Assembly (NCBI GenBank): GCA_016204975.1 | Contig: JACQJP010000017.1 | Location: 1-55,145, forward strand | Length of the DNA stretch: 55,145 nucleotides | Reading direction: 5' to 3' | DNA from: Elusimicrobiota bacterium | Lineage (GTDB): Bacteria > Elusimicrobiota > Elusimicrobia > JACQJP01 | Shown: one piece after another, positions 42,949 to 51,675 of the stretch | Position numbering within the stretch: position 1 is the stretch's first letter | How the letters are laid out: every line of letters starts with the position of its first letter | Position numbers and translations under genes: made by a program | Notes under the pieces: generated by a model | Seen by the model: the letters and a program-made list of their open reading frames with translations, nothing else | What the model was told of the DNA's origin: nothing | Databases searched by the model: none

Positions 42949-43669
42949 CTACTCGGGGCTTAAGGCCTACCGCAACTGCGGATGGCTGTATCAGCTGCTT
43001 TACGTAGAAGGCCGGCGGGCTCCCTGGAGTCTGTCCTCGGCCCTGGGGGTTTCGGTGCATCAGGCCCTCAAGGAGTACCACGCTGGTGGCCCTGCGGATT
43101 TGGACCGTTTGCTGGGGCTTTTGGATCGGCACTGGGCCTCTCCCCGCGATACCTCTCCCCGGGAGCAGTGGGAGTCTTATGAGCGCGGGGTGCGGATGTT
43201 GAAAAATTACTGGAGGATGGACCGGGATCGCAAAACCCAGGTCGTTTTCGTGGAACGGGCTTTTGAGTTTTTCTTGGGCCGGTATCGCGTTCGGGGAACG
43301 ATCGATCGCGTGGATCGGTGGCCGGATGGGAGCTACGAGCTGATTGATTATAAGACCCATCGGGGGCGGTGGTCTAGAGAGCGCGTGGCACAGGATACGC
43401 AGATCGTTTTGTATGCGATGGCTCTGCGCAGAGCGTTTGGAATCCATCCTCAAAGGCTGAGCCTCTTGTTTTTGGCCAGAGGTCTTAAGGAGACGATCCG
43501 GCCCGATGCGGGAAGGGAGCAAGAATTGGAAACGCTGTTGTGCCGCGTCGGAGAGGCCATTGAGAAAAAGAGTTTTTCCCCGGATCTCCGATTCTGCCCC
43601 CGGTGTGATTTTAGGAGCCAATGTGTTTATTCTACCGCCCGCGAGGGGGTTGCGGGCGGTTTTTCTTGA
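42938..43669 (+). CDS. PD-(D/E)XK nuclease with Fe-S cysteines (Cas4/AddB-like)
   Basis: 243 aa. Begins ELSYSGLKAYRNCGWLYQL, with one Cys; the nuclease core is RGTIDRVDRWPDGSYELIDYKTHRG (Asp, Asp...x-Lys); the C-terminus has FCPRCDFRSQC. One N-terminal plus three C-terminal Cys make the [4Fe-4S] arrangement seen in Cas4 and AddB. No helicase, recombination or CRISPR gene is adjacent. The final codons contain an intrinsic terminator. Confidence 0.82.
   Translation: MELSYSGLKAYRNCGWLYQLLYVEGRRAPWSLSSALGVSVHQALKEYHAGGPADLDRLLGLLDRHWASPRDTSPREQWESYERGVRMLKNYWRMDRDRKTQVVFVERAFEFFLGRYRVRGTIDRVDRWPDGSYELIDYKTHRGRWSRERVAQDTQIVLYAMALRRAFGIHPQRLSLLFLARGLKETIRPDAGREQELETLLCRVGEAIEKKSFSPDLRFCPRCDFRSQCVYSTAREGVAGGFS
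43635..43664 (+). terminator. Intrinsic terminator inside the nuclease gene end
   Basis: CCGCCCGC (43635-43642), 9-base loop, GCGGGCGG (43652-43659), then TTTTTCTT. A perfect 8-bp GC stem with T-tract. It overlaps the last 12 codons of the nuclease gene. Confidence 0.85.
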
Positions 43670-43694
43670 ATCCGCTGCGTTTTTTCTATATGAT
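43666..43694 (+). promoter_or_regulatory. Promoter of the citrate synthase operon
   Basis: TTGAAT (43666-43671), 17 bases, TATGAT (43689-43694). The -35 overlaps the stop codon of the preceding gene and starts two bases after the terminator's T-tract core. Predicted start around 43701, giving a leader of about 18 bases before ATG 43719. Confidence 0.7.
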
Positions 43695-43718
43695 GGGGAC
43701 AATTTCCGCGAGATTCTC

Positions 43719-44861
43719 ATGCCCGAAGCCGCCCCCTCCTTCTCGCCCGGTTTAGAGGGAGTTGTCGCCGCCAAGTCTAGGCTGTGCCAGATCGATGGAA
43801 CTCAGGGGAAGCTGTACTACCTGGGCTACGCCATTGAAGATCTGGCGGAGCACTCCAGTTTCGAGGAAGTCTGTTTTTTGTTGTGGAGGGAGCGCTTACC
43901 TCGCGCCCGGGAGCTGGAGGAGCTCCGGGGTCAGTTGCAGGAGTATCGCCAAGATTGCCGCGACCTTTTTGACTTTGTCGGCAGGTTTCCGCACACCGCC
44001 CGCCCGATGGATATGTTGCGGACCTGTGTTTCCTGGCTGGGATGCAGGGACCCCCATCCCGGCGACGCCTCCGGCGAGGCTAATTTCCGTCGCGCAGTGG
44101 CGGTGACCGCCCATTTTCCAACCGCGGTGGCCGCCTTCCATCGCTTTCGGGAAAAGCAGTCTCCCGTCCCGCCCCATGCCCGCCTTTCCCACGCCGCAAA
44201 TTTTCTCTACATGCTGACCGGAAAACAACCGTCGGATTTGGCGGCCCGGGTCATGGACGTAGCGCTTATCCTGCACGCCGACCATGAGATGAATGCTTCC
44301 ACCTTCGCCTCCCTGGTGACCGCCTCGACCATGTCGGATTTATACTCGGCTTTGACCACGGGGGTGGGAACATTAAAGGGGCCGCTGCATGGGGGGGCCA
44401 ACGAGGCGGTAGTTCAGATGCTGGAGAAGATCGGCAGCGTCGAGAATGTGGAGTCCTATTTGAGCGAGGCCTTTGCCCAGAAGAAAAAGATCATGGGCTT
44501 TGGGCACCGGGTGTACAAGACCTACGATCCCAGAGCGAGGATCTTTAAGCGCTATGCGGACGAGCTTTCCCGCGCCGATGGCGACCGCAGATTTTTTGAG
44601 ATCAATGAGCGGATAGAGGAGCTGATGCAGAAACGCGTGGGAAGCCATGGGATTTATCCCAATGTGGATTTCTACTCCGGGATTGTATACCGGAGCTTGG
44701 GGGTGGCTTCTGATTTATTCACCCCCATCTTCTCCATCGCCAGGGCGGCCGGTTGGACGGCGCATGTTTTGGAGTCTTGGCAGAAAAACCGCATCTACCG
44801 CCCTGCCTCTGTTTATGAGGGCCCTGGGCCCCGAGCCTACGTGCCCTTGGATGAAAGGTAG
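43719..44861 (+). CDS. gltA: Citrate synthase
   Basis: 380 aa from ATG 43719; the track start (43506) lies inside the nuclease gene. Catalytic triad motifs: GPLHGGANEAV (His), GFGHRVYKTYDPRA (His) and NVDFYSGIVY (Asp). The length of about 380 fits the short, dimeric bacterial type. It condenses acetyl-CoA with oxaloacetate; the following sucCD genes are in the same pathway. A 2-methylcitrate synthase role cannot be excluded. Confidence 0.94.
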   Translation: MPEAAPSFSPGLEGVVAAKSRLCQIDGTQGKLYYLGYAIEDLAEHSSFEEVCFLLWRERLPRARELEELRGQLQEYRQDCRDLFDFVGRFPHTARPMDMLRTCVSWLGCRDPHPGDASGEANFRRAVAVTAHFPTAVAAFHRFREKQSPVPPHARLSHAANFLYMLTGKQPSDLAARVMDVALILHADHEMNASTFASLVTASTMSDLYSALTTGVGTLKGPLHGGANEAVVQMLEKIGSVENVESYLSEAFAQKKKIMGFGHRVYKTYDPRARIFKRYADELSRADGDRRFFEINERIEELMQKRVGSHGIYPNVDFYSGIVYRSLGVASDLFTPIFSIARAAGWTAHVLESWQKNRIYRPASVYEGPGPRAYVPLDER

Positions 44862-44873
44862 AGCATTCGCGCG

Positions 44874-46043
44874 ATGAAGCTTTTGGAGTATCAGTCCAAG
44901 GAACTTCTTCGACGCTACGGCGTTCCTTTGCCCCGCTCGGGGGGGCTGGTGCGCGCTGCGGGACATCTGGGAAAGGCCTTGAAGGAACTGGGCCGTGGGC
45001 CTTGGGTCCTCAAGTCCCAGGTGTTTTCCGGGGGGAGGGGTGCCGCCGGTGGGATTCGGTTGGTTCGAACCGCGCAGGAGGCGGCGTGTGCGGCCGGAGA
45101 GCTTTTGGGGAAAAGGCTGGTGACGGCCCAGAATGCGCCGGAGGGGGAGACGGTTCGCGCCCTCTGGGTGGAGGGGGCATTGGAGATTTCCAGGGAGCTT
45201 TACGTTTCGGTTTCGATCCACCGCGGCCTGGGACGTCCGGTTTTCACCTTCTGTGCCGAAGGCGGCGTGGAGATCGAGCGGCTGGCCCGGGAGTCTCCGG
45301 AGAAGATCCGCACGGCAGTTCTGGAGGAGGGGGAATTTCGGCCTCACCAGCTGCGCGGTTGGACAGACGGCCTGGAACTCCCCTCCGGCGCCGGGGAGAG
45401 GTTTCAGGAGATCGTCGGGTCTCTGATTCGGATTTTTATGGAGCAGGACGCCTCCACGCTGGAGATCAATCCCCTGATCTGGACTGCGCAGGGGGAGTGG
45501 GTTGCTTTGGATGCCAAGGTCATTTTGGATGATAATGCCCTGTATCGGCATCCGGAATATCTGAAGCTCGCCCAAAAGAGCGAGGAGTACTCCAAAGCGG
45601 AGAGAAAGGCCTTGGAGGCGGGCATCTCCTACGTTTCCATGGATGGGGAGATCGGCTGTATGGTCAATGGAGCGGGGCTGGCCATGGCCACGCTGGACAT
45701 GATCCATCTGGCCGGGGGACGGGCCGCCAATTTTTTGGATGTGGGAGGAGGAGCCGATGCGCAGCAGGTGCGGCGGGGGTTTGAGCTCTTGCTTTCCGAT
45801 CGGAAGGTGCGCGCGGTTTTGGTGAATATCTTTGGCGGCATCCTGCGGTGCGATGTGGTTGCCCGGGGTCTTTTGGATGCTTTCCGAAAGCTCCGGCTGG
45901 GAGTGCCTTTGGTGATGCGCCTGGAGGGGACGCGGGTGGAGGAGGGAAGGAAACTCCTCGGCGCCTCCGGGCTCTCCGTCATTGGGGCCGAAACCCTGGC
46001 AGATGCGGCCCAGAGGGCGGTGGCGGCCGCCCGAAAGGTATGA
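44874..46043 (+). CDS. sucC: Succinyl-CoA ligase beta subunit
   Basis: 389 aa. ATP-grasp start [20 protein letters not shown], nucleotide loop [14 protein letters not shown], metal-binding [36 protein letters not shown] and [13 protein letters not shown]. Starts 12 bases after gltA; its end overlaps sucD (ATGA). Forms succinyl-CoA/succinate interconversion with SucD. Confidence 0.96.
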   Translation: MKLLEYQSKELLRRYGVPLPRSGGLVRAAGHLGKALKELGRGPWVLKSQVFSGGRGAAGGIRLVRTAQEAACAAGELLGKRLVTAQNAPEGETVRALWVEGALEISRELYVSVSIHRGLGRPVFTFCAEGGVEIERLARESPEKIRTAVLEEGEFRPHQLRGWTDGLELPSGAGERFQEIVGSLIRIFMEQDASTLEINPLIWTAQGEWVALDAKVILDDNALYRHPEYLKLAQKSEEYSKAERKALEAGISYVSMDGEIGCMVNGAGLAMATLDMIHLAGGRAANFLDVGGGADAQQVRRGFELLLSDRKVRAVLVNIFGGILRCDVVARGLLDAFRKLRLGVPLVMRLEGTRVEEGRKLLGASGLSVIGAETLADAAQRAVAAARKV

Positions 46044-46945
46044 GTATTTTGGTGCATGCGGACAGCCGGGTGGTGATCCAAGGGATCACCGGATCGGCGG
46101 GGTCTTTTCATGCGCAGGGGTGTTTGGAGTATGGAACCAAGGTAGTGGCGGGAGTCACGCCGGGCAAGGGGGGCAGCGAGATTTTGGGAGTTCCCGTTTT
46201 TGACTCAGTGCGCCAGGCGGTGAAAGGGAGACATGCGGAGGTCTCCTTGATTTTTGTGCCGGCGCCCCATGCGGCGGATGCCATCGTGGAGGCGGCGGAG
46301 GCCGACGTGAAGCTGATCGTCTGCATCACCGAGGGCATTCCCGTGCTGGACATGGTGGGTGTGAAAAGGAGGCTGGCCCAGTTGCCCGGCCCTGTGGTTT
46401 TGATCGGTCCCAACTGCCCCGGGGTGATCACCCCGGGGGCGTGCAAGGTGGGAATCATGCCGGGATACATTCACCGGGCCGGCAAGGTTGGGATCATTTC
46501 CCGCTCAGGTACCTTGACCTACGAGGCGGTGTGGCAGCTGACGCGTTTGGGGCTTGGACAATCCACCGTGGTGGGCATCGGTGGGGATCCTATTTTGGGC
46601 ACGGGCTTTCAGGAAATACTCGGCCGCATGTTGGAGGACCCCGGCACGGAGGCCGTGGTCTTGATCGGGGAGATCGGAGGCTCCGCGGAGGAAGCGGCGG
46701 CGCAATTCTATCGGGAGCGGGGAAACTCCAAACCTGTCTTCGCCTTTGTTGCGGGTCGCACCGCCCCGCCCGGCAAACGGATGGGGCATGCGGGGGCAAT
46801 CGTGGAGGGGGGGACCGGGACGGCGGAATCCAAGAGGGAGGCTTTCCGCAAGGCGGGGATTTGTGTGATTGACTCTCCGGCGGAGATTGGACAAACGGTC
46901 TTTGAGTCCTTGAGTCCAACCCGCAAACAGGATGCGCTGACCTAG
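46040..46945 (+). CDS. sucD: Succinyl-CoA ligase alpha subunit
   Basis: 301 aa from ATG 46040 (overlap ATGA with sucC). CoA-binding loop [50 protein letters not shown] with the phospho-His. Track start (45848) lies in sucC. The stop codon TAG is part of the 58-bp repeat copy 2. Confidence 0.96.
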   Translation: MSILVHADSRVVIQGITGSAGSFHAQGCLEYGTKVVAGVTPGKGGSEILGVPVFDSVRQAVKGRHAEVSLIFVPAPHAADAIVEAAEADVKLIVCITEGIPVLDMVGVKRRLAQLPGPVVLIGPNCPGVITPGACKVGIMPGYIHRAGKVGIISRSGTLTYEAVWQLTRLGLGQSTVVGIGGDPILGTGFQEILGRMLEDPGTEAVVLIGEIGGSAEEAAAQFYRERGNSKPVFAFVAGRTAPPGKRMGHAGAIVEGGTGTAESKREAFRKAGICVIDSPAEIGQTVFESLSPTRKQDALT

Positions 46946-46999
46946 CACGCTGGCGCCCTCTGGGCGCCCGGCGGGTACCCGCAGCTCTGCGGAGGGTGC
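46942..46999 (+). repeat. 58-bp structured repeat, copy 2
   Basis: 48 of 58 identical to copy 1. It contains an outer stem TAGCAC/GTGCTA, a perfect GGCGCCC-TCT-GGGCGCC hairpin and CCGCAG-CT-CTGCGG, so it can fold into a three-armed structure. It begins at the sucD stop codon and ends 7 bases before the ccdA ATG; the GGAGGG inside could serve as ribosome site. Confidence 0.75.
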
Positions 47000-47006
47000 T
47001 AAAGGA

Positions 47007-47753
47007 ATGGAAAGCTCTGTCGGGACATGGGCGGCTTTTCTGGCCGGGGTTTTGAGTTTTCTTTCCCCGTGTGTGTTGCCTCTGGTTCCGGCCTACCTGG
47101 CTTTTTTGGCGGGCGGTTCCTGGGAGTGGGGAGAGCCCCAGGATCCACGGGGCCGGGTCAGGATCTTTTTTCGGGCCACGGCTTTTGTCCTGGGTTTTTC
47201 CGCAGTATTTATCGCCTTGGGGGCGACCGCCAGCGCAATCGGGGGATGGTTTTCCAGCTATCAGGTCTGGATTCAAAGGCTGGGTGGGGCGGTGGTGATT
47301 GTGTTGGGAATATTTCTGCTGGGGCTTCTGCCTGTTTCCTTCCTCCAGCGGGACCTCCGGCTTCGCCTGAAGAGCCCCCCGGCCGGCTTGGCCGGCTCCG
47401 GCTTGGTAGGGGCCGCTTTTGCGGCCGGCTGGACTCCTTGCGTCGGGCCGGTTTTAGCCTCCGTTCTGCTTTATGCCTCGGCTTCGAGGACGCTCTCCAG
47501 CGGTATTTTTCTTCTTTCCGTTTACTCCCTGGGGCTGGCTCTTCCTTTTCTGATTGCCTCCTTGGCGCTGGGGAGATTTTTAACGGTCCTACGGCGTGCG
47601 CGGCCCATTTTGCGCTGGATGGAACCCCTCCTGGGGGCACTGCTCGTTTTTTTCGGAGGGCTTCTCTTGTTGGGCGGGATGAACCGCTTCACCGCCTGGA
47701 TGCTGATGCAGTTTAGCGGTTGGGTTCGGTTTCTGACGGAGTTGGGGATATGA
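47007..47753 (+). CDS. ccdA: CcdA-type thiol-disulfide transporter
   Basis: 248 aa, six membrane helices. FLSPCVLPLVPAYLAFLAGG and GWTPCVGPVLASVL carry the paired Cys that pass electrons across the membrane. Supports cytochrome c maturation or periplasmic thiol reduction, which fits the CxxCH protein elsewhere in the window. AAAGGA precedes the ATG. Ends in ATGA overlap with the cyclase gene. Confidence 0.93.
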   Translation: MESSVGTWAAFLAGVLSFLSPCVLPLVPAYLAFLAGGSWEWGEPQDPRGRVRIFFRATAFVLGFSAVFIALGATASAIGGWFSSYQVWIQRLGGAVVIVLGIFLLGLLPVSFLQRDLRLRLKSPPAGLAGSGLVGAAFAAGWTPCVGPVLASVLLYASASRTLSSGIFLLSVYSLGLALPFLIASLALGRFLTVLRRARPILRWMEPLLGALLVFFGGLLLLGGMNRFTAWMLMQFSGWVRFLTELGI

Positions 47754-49777
47754 AATTGAAGGGCCGCGGAATCCTTTTTTGGTTTTTGGGACCTACCTCG
47801 GCCCTCCTTTTTTCTATAGCTTATCTCATGATGGGATGGGGTCAGAGGCTGGAGAATGTTTGGTCGGATCTTCTCTTTCGGTTGCGGGGGCCTCTGGAAA
47901 CCACCAACTCCAAAATTGTCCTGGTGACCATTGACGATATCTCCTTGGCTCGCTACGGCCGCTTTCCCTGGCCTCGGAGCTACCATGCCCGGTTGATCCG
48001 CAGGTTGACGGCTCTGGGGGTTCAGACGATCGCTTTTGACGTCATGTTTGTGGATCCCGATCAGTTTGGAGCACAGGGGGATCGGGAGCTGGAGCGGGCT
48101 ACCCGGGAGTCCGCCCGGACGGTCCACGGCTTTTTTTTGAACCGCTACCGAAAGAAACTCATTCAATCGGGAGGCGGCGTTGGACAAGAACAATTTGTCT
48201 ATGAGATGCAGAAGCCCATCGGGAAGCTTCCGGAGTGGAGCGCGGGGCTGGGATATTACAATGTGGAAGACTTTGTGGACGCCGATGGCTCTCTGAGGCG
48301 TTTGGCCTTGTGGAAGAAGATACCCGACCTGGGAACAATGTCCCTTTTTTCCGTGGCGGCTTTGGCGCATTATTCGGGAATCTCCCGGGAAGAGATTCCC
48401 CGCACTTGGCCGGTGGAGATCGGGATCAACTACCGAGGTCGGCGCTTTTACTACTCCATTCCCTACTCCCAGGTTTTAGACGGCAAGTTAAGCGCCCGGG
48501 AAAAGAAACTGTTGCAGGGGGCCTTGGTTTTGGTCGGTTCGGTGACCATCGGCGCCTATGACCACTATCCTTCTCCCTTTGAGGCGCAGATCCCCGGCGT
48601 GGATATCCATGCGACCTTGATAGACAATTTGATGCGAGGGGATTACCTTCGCTTTCTGCCCCTGTGGACGGGAGTGCTGGCCATCTGGGGGCTGGGCCTG
48701 CTGTTTTACTTTTTGGCCTTTCTGCCCTTGGGGCTGGGATGGGCGGCTCTTTTCTCCATCATTTTTTGCTATTCTGCTTCGCAGGTCGGATTGTTTTTCC
48801 ATCAGATTCGCCTGGCGTACGTGGCGCCGGTGGCCGCTTTGGCGGCCCCTTCTGTTTTGTGGCTGGCTTACCGCACCTTTGTGGTGGAAAGGGAGAAGCG
48901 CTGGATCCGGAAGACCTTCTCGCATTATCTCTCTTCCAAGGTCATTGATGCGTTGATGGCCGATCCCCGGAAACTCAGGCTGGGAGGGGAGCGCCGAGAG
49001 ATGACGGTCTTCTTTTTGGACATTGTCAACTTTACCGCTCTTTCGGAACGGATGCCTCCGGAGAAGCTCACTCATTTCTTGAATACCTACCTGTCGCGCT
49101 TGACGGAGGTGGTGCTCCGGCATGACGGCGTGGTGGATAAGTACATGGGAGATGCCATCATGGCTTTTTGGAACGCTCCCTTGGACCAGCCGGACCACGC
49201 GGCGCTGGCCTGTCTGGCGGCCTTGGGGGCCCTGGCGGAGCTGGAGGGGCTGCGCAAGGAACTGACGGAGTTTGGGGAACAGGCCCCGACGGTCCGTATT
49301 GGGCTCAACACCGGGCAGATGGTGGTGGGCAACATGGGTTCGGAGGCCCGGTTTGAGTACACGGTGATCGGGGATCATGTGAATATGGCCTCGCGCCTGG
49401 AGGGGGCCAATAAGTTTTTTGGGACCAATATCTTGATCAGCGAGGCCACCTACCAAAGGGCCCGGGAGCGGGTGGAGGCCCGGGAGGTGGGGTCGGTGCG
49501 CGTATTGGGAAAGCAGCTTCCGGTCAAGGTCTATGAGCTTTTTGCGGAGAAGGGGAAGCTTTCCCCGGACTGGCAGGTGGCTTTCCAAGAGTACCGGCTT
49601 GGGGTGGAGGCGTTTCGGGGTCGGCGTTTTGGAGAGGCTCTGGAGCATTTCCATCGCATTCGACAGCGGCTGCCCCAGGATCATCTGACGGCCTGTTACA
49701 CCCAGTTGTGCGAAGATTACCTCAAGGTCCCTCCGGCGGAGGATTGGGACGCGGTATTTAGCTTGGCTGCAAAGTAA
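47750..49777 (+). CDS. CHASE2-domain adenylate/guanylate cyclase
   Basis: 675 aa from ATG 47750. An N-terminal membrane segment, a periplasmic CHASE2 sensor (about 30-310: VLVTIDDISLARYGRFPWPRSYHA, VQTIAFDVMFVDPD), three more membrane segments, then a class III cyclase domain: VFFLDIVNFTALSE with metal Asp, DKYMGDAIMAFW, VIGDHVNMASRLEGA. A short TPR-like end follows. The Lys in DKYMGD suggests ATP as substrate. Coupled to ccdA and followed without gap by a DUF3307 gene. Confidence 0.92.
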   Translation: MKLKGRGILFWFLGPTSALLFSIAYLMMGWGQRLENVWSDLLFRLRGPLETTNSKIVLVTIDDISLARYGRFPWPRSYHARLIRRLTALGVQTIAFDVMFVDPDQFGAQGDRELERATRESARTVHGFFLNRYRKKLIQSGGGVGQEQFVYEMQKPIGKLPEWSAGLGYYNVEDFVDADGSLRRLALWKKIPDLGTMSLFSVAALAHYSGISREEIPRTWPVEIGINYRGRRFYYSIPYSQVLDGKLSAREKKLLQGALVLVGSVTIGAYDHYPSPFEAQIPGVDIHATLIDNLMRGDYLRFLPLWTGVLAIWGLGLLFYFLAFLPLGLGWAALFSIIFCYSASQVGLFFHQIRLAYVAPVAALAAPSVLWLAYRTFVVEREKRWIRKTFSHYLSSKVIDALMADPRKLRLGGERREMTVFFLDIVNFTALSERMPPEKLTHFLNTYLSRLTEVVLRHDGVVDKYMGDAIMAFWNAPLDQPDHAALACLAALGALAELEGLRKELTEFGEQAPTVRIGLNTGQMVVGNMGSEARFEYTVIGDHVNMASRLEGANKFFGTNILISEATYQRARERVEAREVGSVRVLGKQLPVKVYELFAEKGKLSPDWQVAFQEYRLGVEAFRGRRFGEALEHFHRIRQRLPQDHLTACYTQLCEDYLKVPPAEDWDAVFSLAAK

Positions 49778-50503
49778 ATGACTGTCTTTTGGCGACTTCT
49801 TTTTGGGCATTTTCTGGCGGATTTTACCCTCCAGACGAACTTCATAAACTCCTGGAAGCGCCAGAGTTTCTGGGGCATGCTGTTGCACACCGGTACCCAC
49901 CCCATTTGTTACCTCTTGCTTACCTATCCCTATCTGGACCGCTTCTGGGTTCAGACGGATTATTTCTCCCTGCGGGGATGGACCTGCATCCTGCTCTTGT
50001 TTCTCTTTCACCTCTTGGAGGACGAGTGGCGAATCTACACCATCCGGAGGTTTCGAACCTCCGATAGCACCCTCTATTTTCTGTGGGATCAGGTCATCCA
50101 TCTTTCCGTAATTTTTCTATTGTTTCCTCTGGGGATGTATGACCGGGAAGCGGCTCTGATTCCGGAGGCCTGGCCCATCATAGGCGTTCTCCTGATCCTC
50201 GCCACCCATTTCGCCACCGTGTTGATCTATTTCATCGAGAAGGATTGGTTCGGCGCTCACTACCCCCAGGTGGATGAGAAGTACCTGCTCATTTTGGAGC
50301 GACTGGCGCTAACCTGTTGCTTTCTGCTGCCCGGGTCGTGGTGGGTGGCGCTGGTCAGCTTTTGGTTGGGGCATATGTTTTACCTGCGTTACCGCAGGGT
50401 GCATGATTTCTCTTGGTTCAGCGTGGGGTTTGGGGGGCTGATTGCGGTCGCATGCGGGATTTTTGCTCGCCTGGTTTACTATAATGGATCTAACTTTTTT
50501 TAA
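49778..50503 (+). CDS. DUF3307 membrane protein
   Basis: 241 aa. The N-terminus FWRLLFGHFLADFTLQTNFINSWKRQSFWGMLLHTGTH has the conserved HxxxDxxxQ...K...H pattern of DUF3307. Six or so membrane helices follow. Function of the family unknown. Starts at the base after the cyclase stop. Confidence 0.8.
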   Translation: MTVFWRLLFGHFLADFTLQTNFINSWKRQSFWGMLLHTGTHPICYLLLTYPYLDRFWVQTDYFSLRGWTCILLLFLFHLLEDEWRIYTIRRFRTSDSTLYFLWDQVIHLSVIFLLFPLGMYDREAALIPEAWPIIGVLLILATHFATVLIYFIEKDWFGAHYPQVDEKYLLILERLALTCCFLLPGSWWVALVSFWLGHMFYLRYRRVHDFSWFSVGFGGLIAVACGIFARLVYYNGSNFF

Positions 50504-50523
50504 CGCTAGTTGAGATTCCCATA

Positions 50524-51675
50524 ATGGAAGAAGCGGTGATTTTGAGCGCGGTGCGAACGCCCATCGGGTCTTTGGGCGGCTCTTTGTCTACCTACTCAGC
50601 TCCCCAGTTGGGCGCGGCGGCGATCCGGGAGGCGGTGTCGCGCGCGGGGATTGCGCCTGAAAAGGTGGAGGAGGGAATCCTGGGAAATGTCCTTTCTGCG
50701 GGCGTGGGGCAGGCCCCGGCCCGGCAGGCGATGATCGCGGCGGGGATTCCTCCCTCGGCCGGCGCTATGACCATCAACAAGGTCTGCGGCTCGGGGCTGA
50801 AGGCGGTAATGCTGGCGGCCCAGTCGCTGCGCCAAGGAGATTGCCGGATCGCGGTGGCTGGGGGCATGGAATCCATGACCCAGGCCCCTTACCTTTTGGA
50901 GAAGGCCCGCGCAGGCTACCGGTTGGGGCATGGGCAGCTGGTGGACAGCGTCATCCGGGATGGATTGTGGGATGTCTACCAAAACATCCATATGGGGGGC
51001 TGCGGGGAAATGTGCGCGGAGAAGCACCGCATCTCCAGAGAGGAGCAGGACGAGTACGCCAGGAAGAGCTACTCCCGGGCGGTGAGGGCTCAGCAGGAGG
51101 GAGCCTTGCAAGAGGAGATCGTTTCCGTGGGAGGCGTGGGGGAGGATGAGGAACCCAAGCGCGCCGCCTTCGAGAAGATGGGCCGCCTCAAACCGGTTTT
51201 TAAGCCGCAGGGAACCATCACTGCGGCCAATGCCTCCAAGCTCAACGATGGGGCTGCGGCCCTGGTCTTGGCCTCCGCTTCTCAAGCAAAGGAGCAGAAG
51301 GCCCCCCCGCTGGCCCGGGTGGTGGGTTGGGCCACCCACAGCCAGGAGCCGGAGTGGTTCACCACCGCTCCCACCGGGGCGATCGAGAAGCTTTTATCTC
51401 GGGTGGGTTGGAAGAAAGAGGAGGTGGATCTCTGGGAAGTCAATGAGGCCTTTTCGGTGGCGGCCCTGGCGGTTCTGCGCTTGGCGGGCTTGGATCCCGA
51501 GCGGGTCAATGTGCATGGGGGGGCGGTGGCCCTGGGGCACCCCATCGGAGCCAGCGGAGCCCGCATCCTAACCACATTGCTCTATGCCTTAAAAAGGCAC
51601 CGAAAGAAAAGGGGGGTGGCGGCCATCTGTCTAGGGGGAGGCGAGGCGGTCGCCCTGGCGGTGGAAAGAGTATGA
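50524..51675 (+). CDS. Acetyl-CoA acetyltransferase (thiolase)
   Basis: 383 aa. Catalytic Cys in INKVCGSGLKAV, His in GGAVALGHPIGASGARI and the second Cys in CLGGGEAVAL, all intact. So it is a true thiolase, forming acetoacetyl-CoA or cleaving 3-ketoacyl-CoA. No strong Shine-Dalgarno; follows DUF3307 by 20 bases. Overlaps the next, Cys-less homologue by ATGA. Confidence 0.94.
   Translation: MEEAVILSAVRTPIGSLGGSLSTYSAPQLGAAAIREAVSRAGIAPEKVEEGILGNVLSAGVGQAPARQAMIAAGIPPSAGAMTINKVCGSGLKAVMLAAQSLRQGDCRIAVAGGMESMTQAPYLLEKARAGYRLGHGQLVDSVIRDGLWDVYQNIHMGGCGEMCAEKHRISREEQDEYARKSYSRAVRAQQEGALQEEIVSVGGVGEDEEPKRAAFEKMGRLKPVFKPQGTITAANASKLNDGAAALVLASASQAKEQKAPPLARVVGWATHSQEPEWFTTAPTGAIEKLLSRVGWKKEEVDLWEVNEAFSVAALAVLRLAGLDPERVNVHGGAVALGHPIGASGARILTTLLYALKRHRKKRGVAAICLGGGEAVALAVERV

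Noticed and set aside
42938-43669. Possible CRISPR-Cas locus around the Cas4-like gene
   Set aside because: No repeat-spacer array and no other cas gene in the window.
48488-50101. 537-aa minus-strand ORF opposite the cyclase and DUF3307 genes
   Set aside because: Spans two well-supported genes on the other strand and has no recognisable domain.
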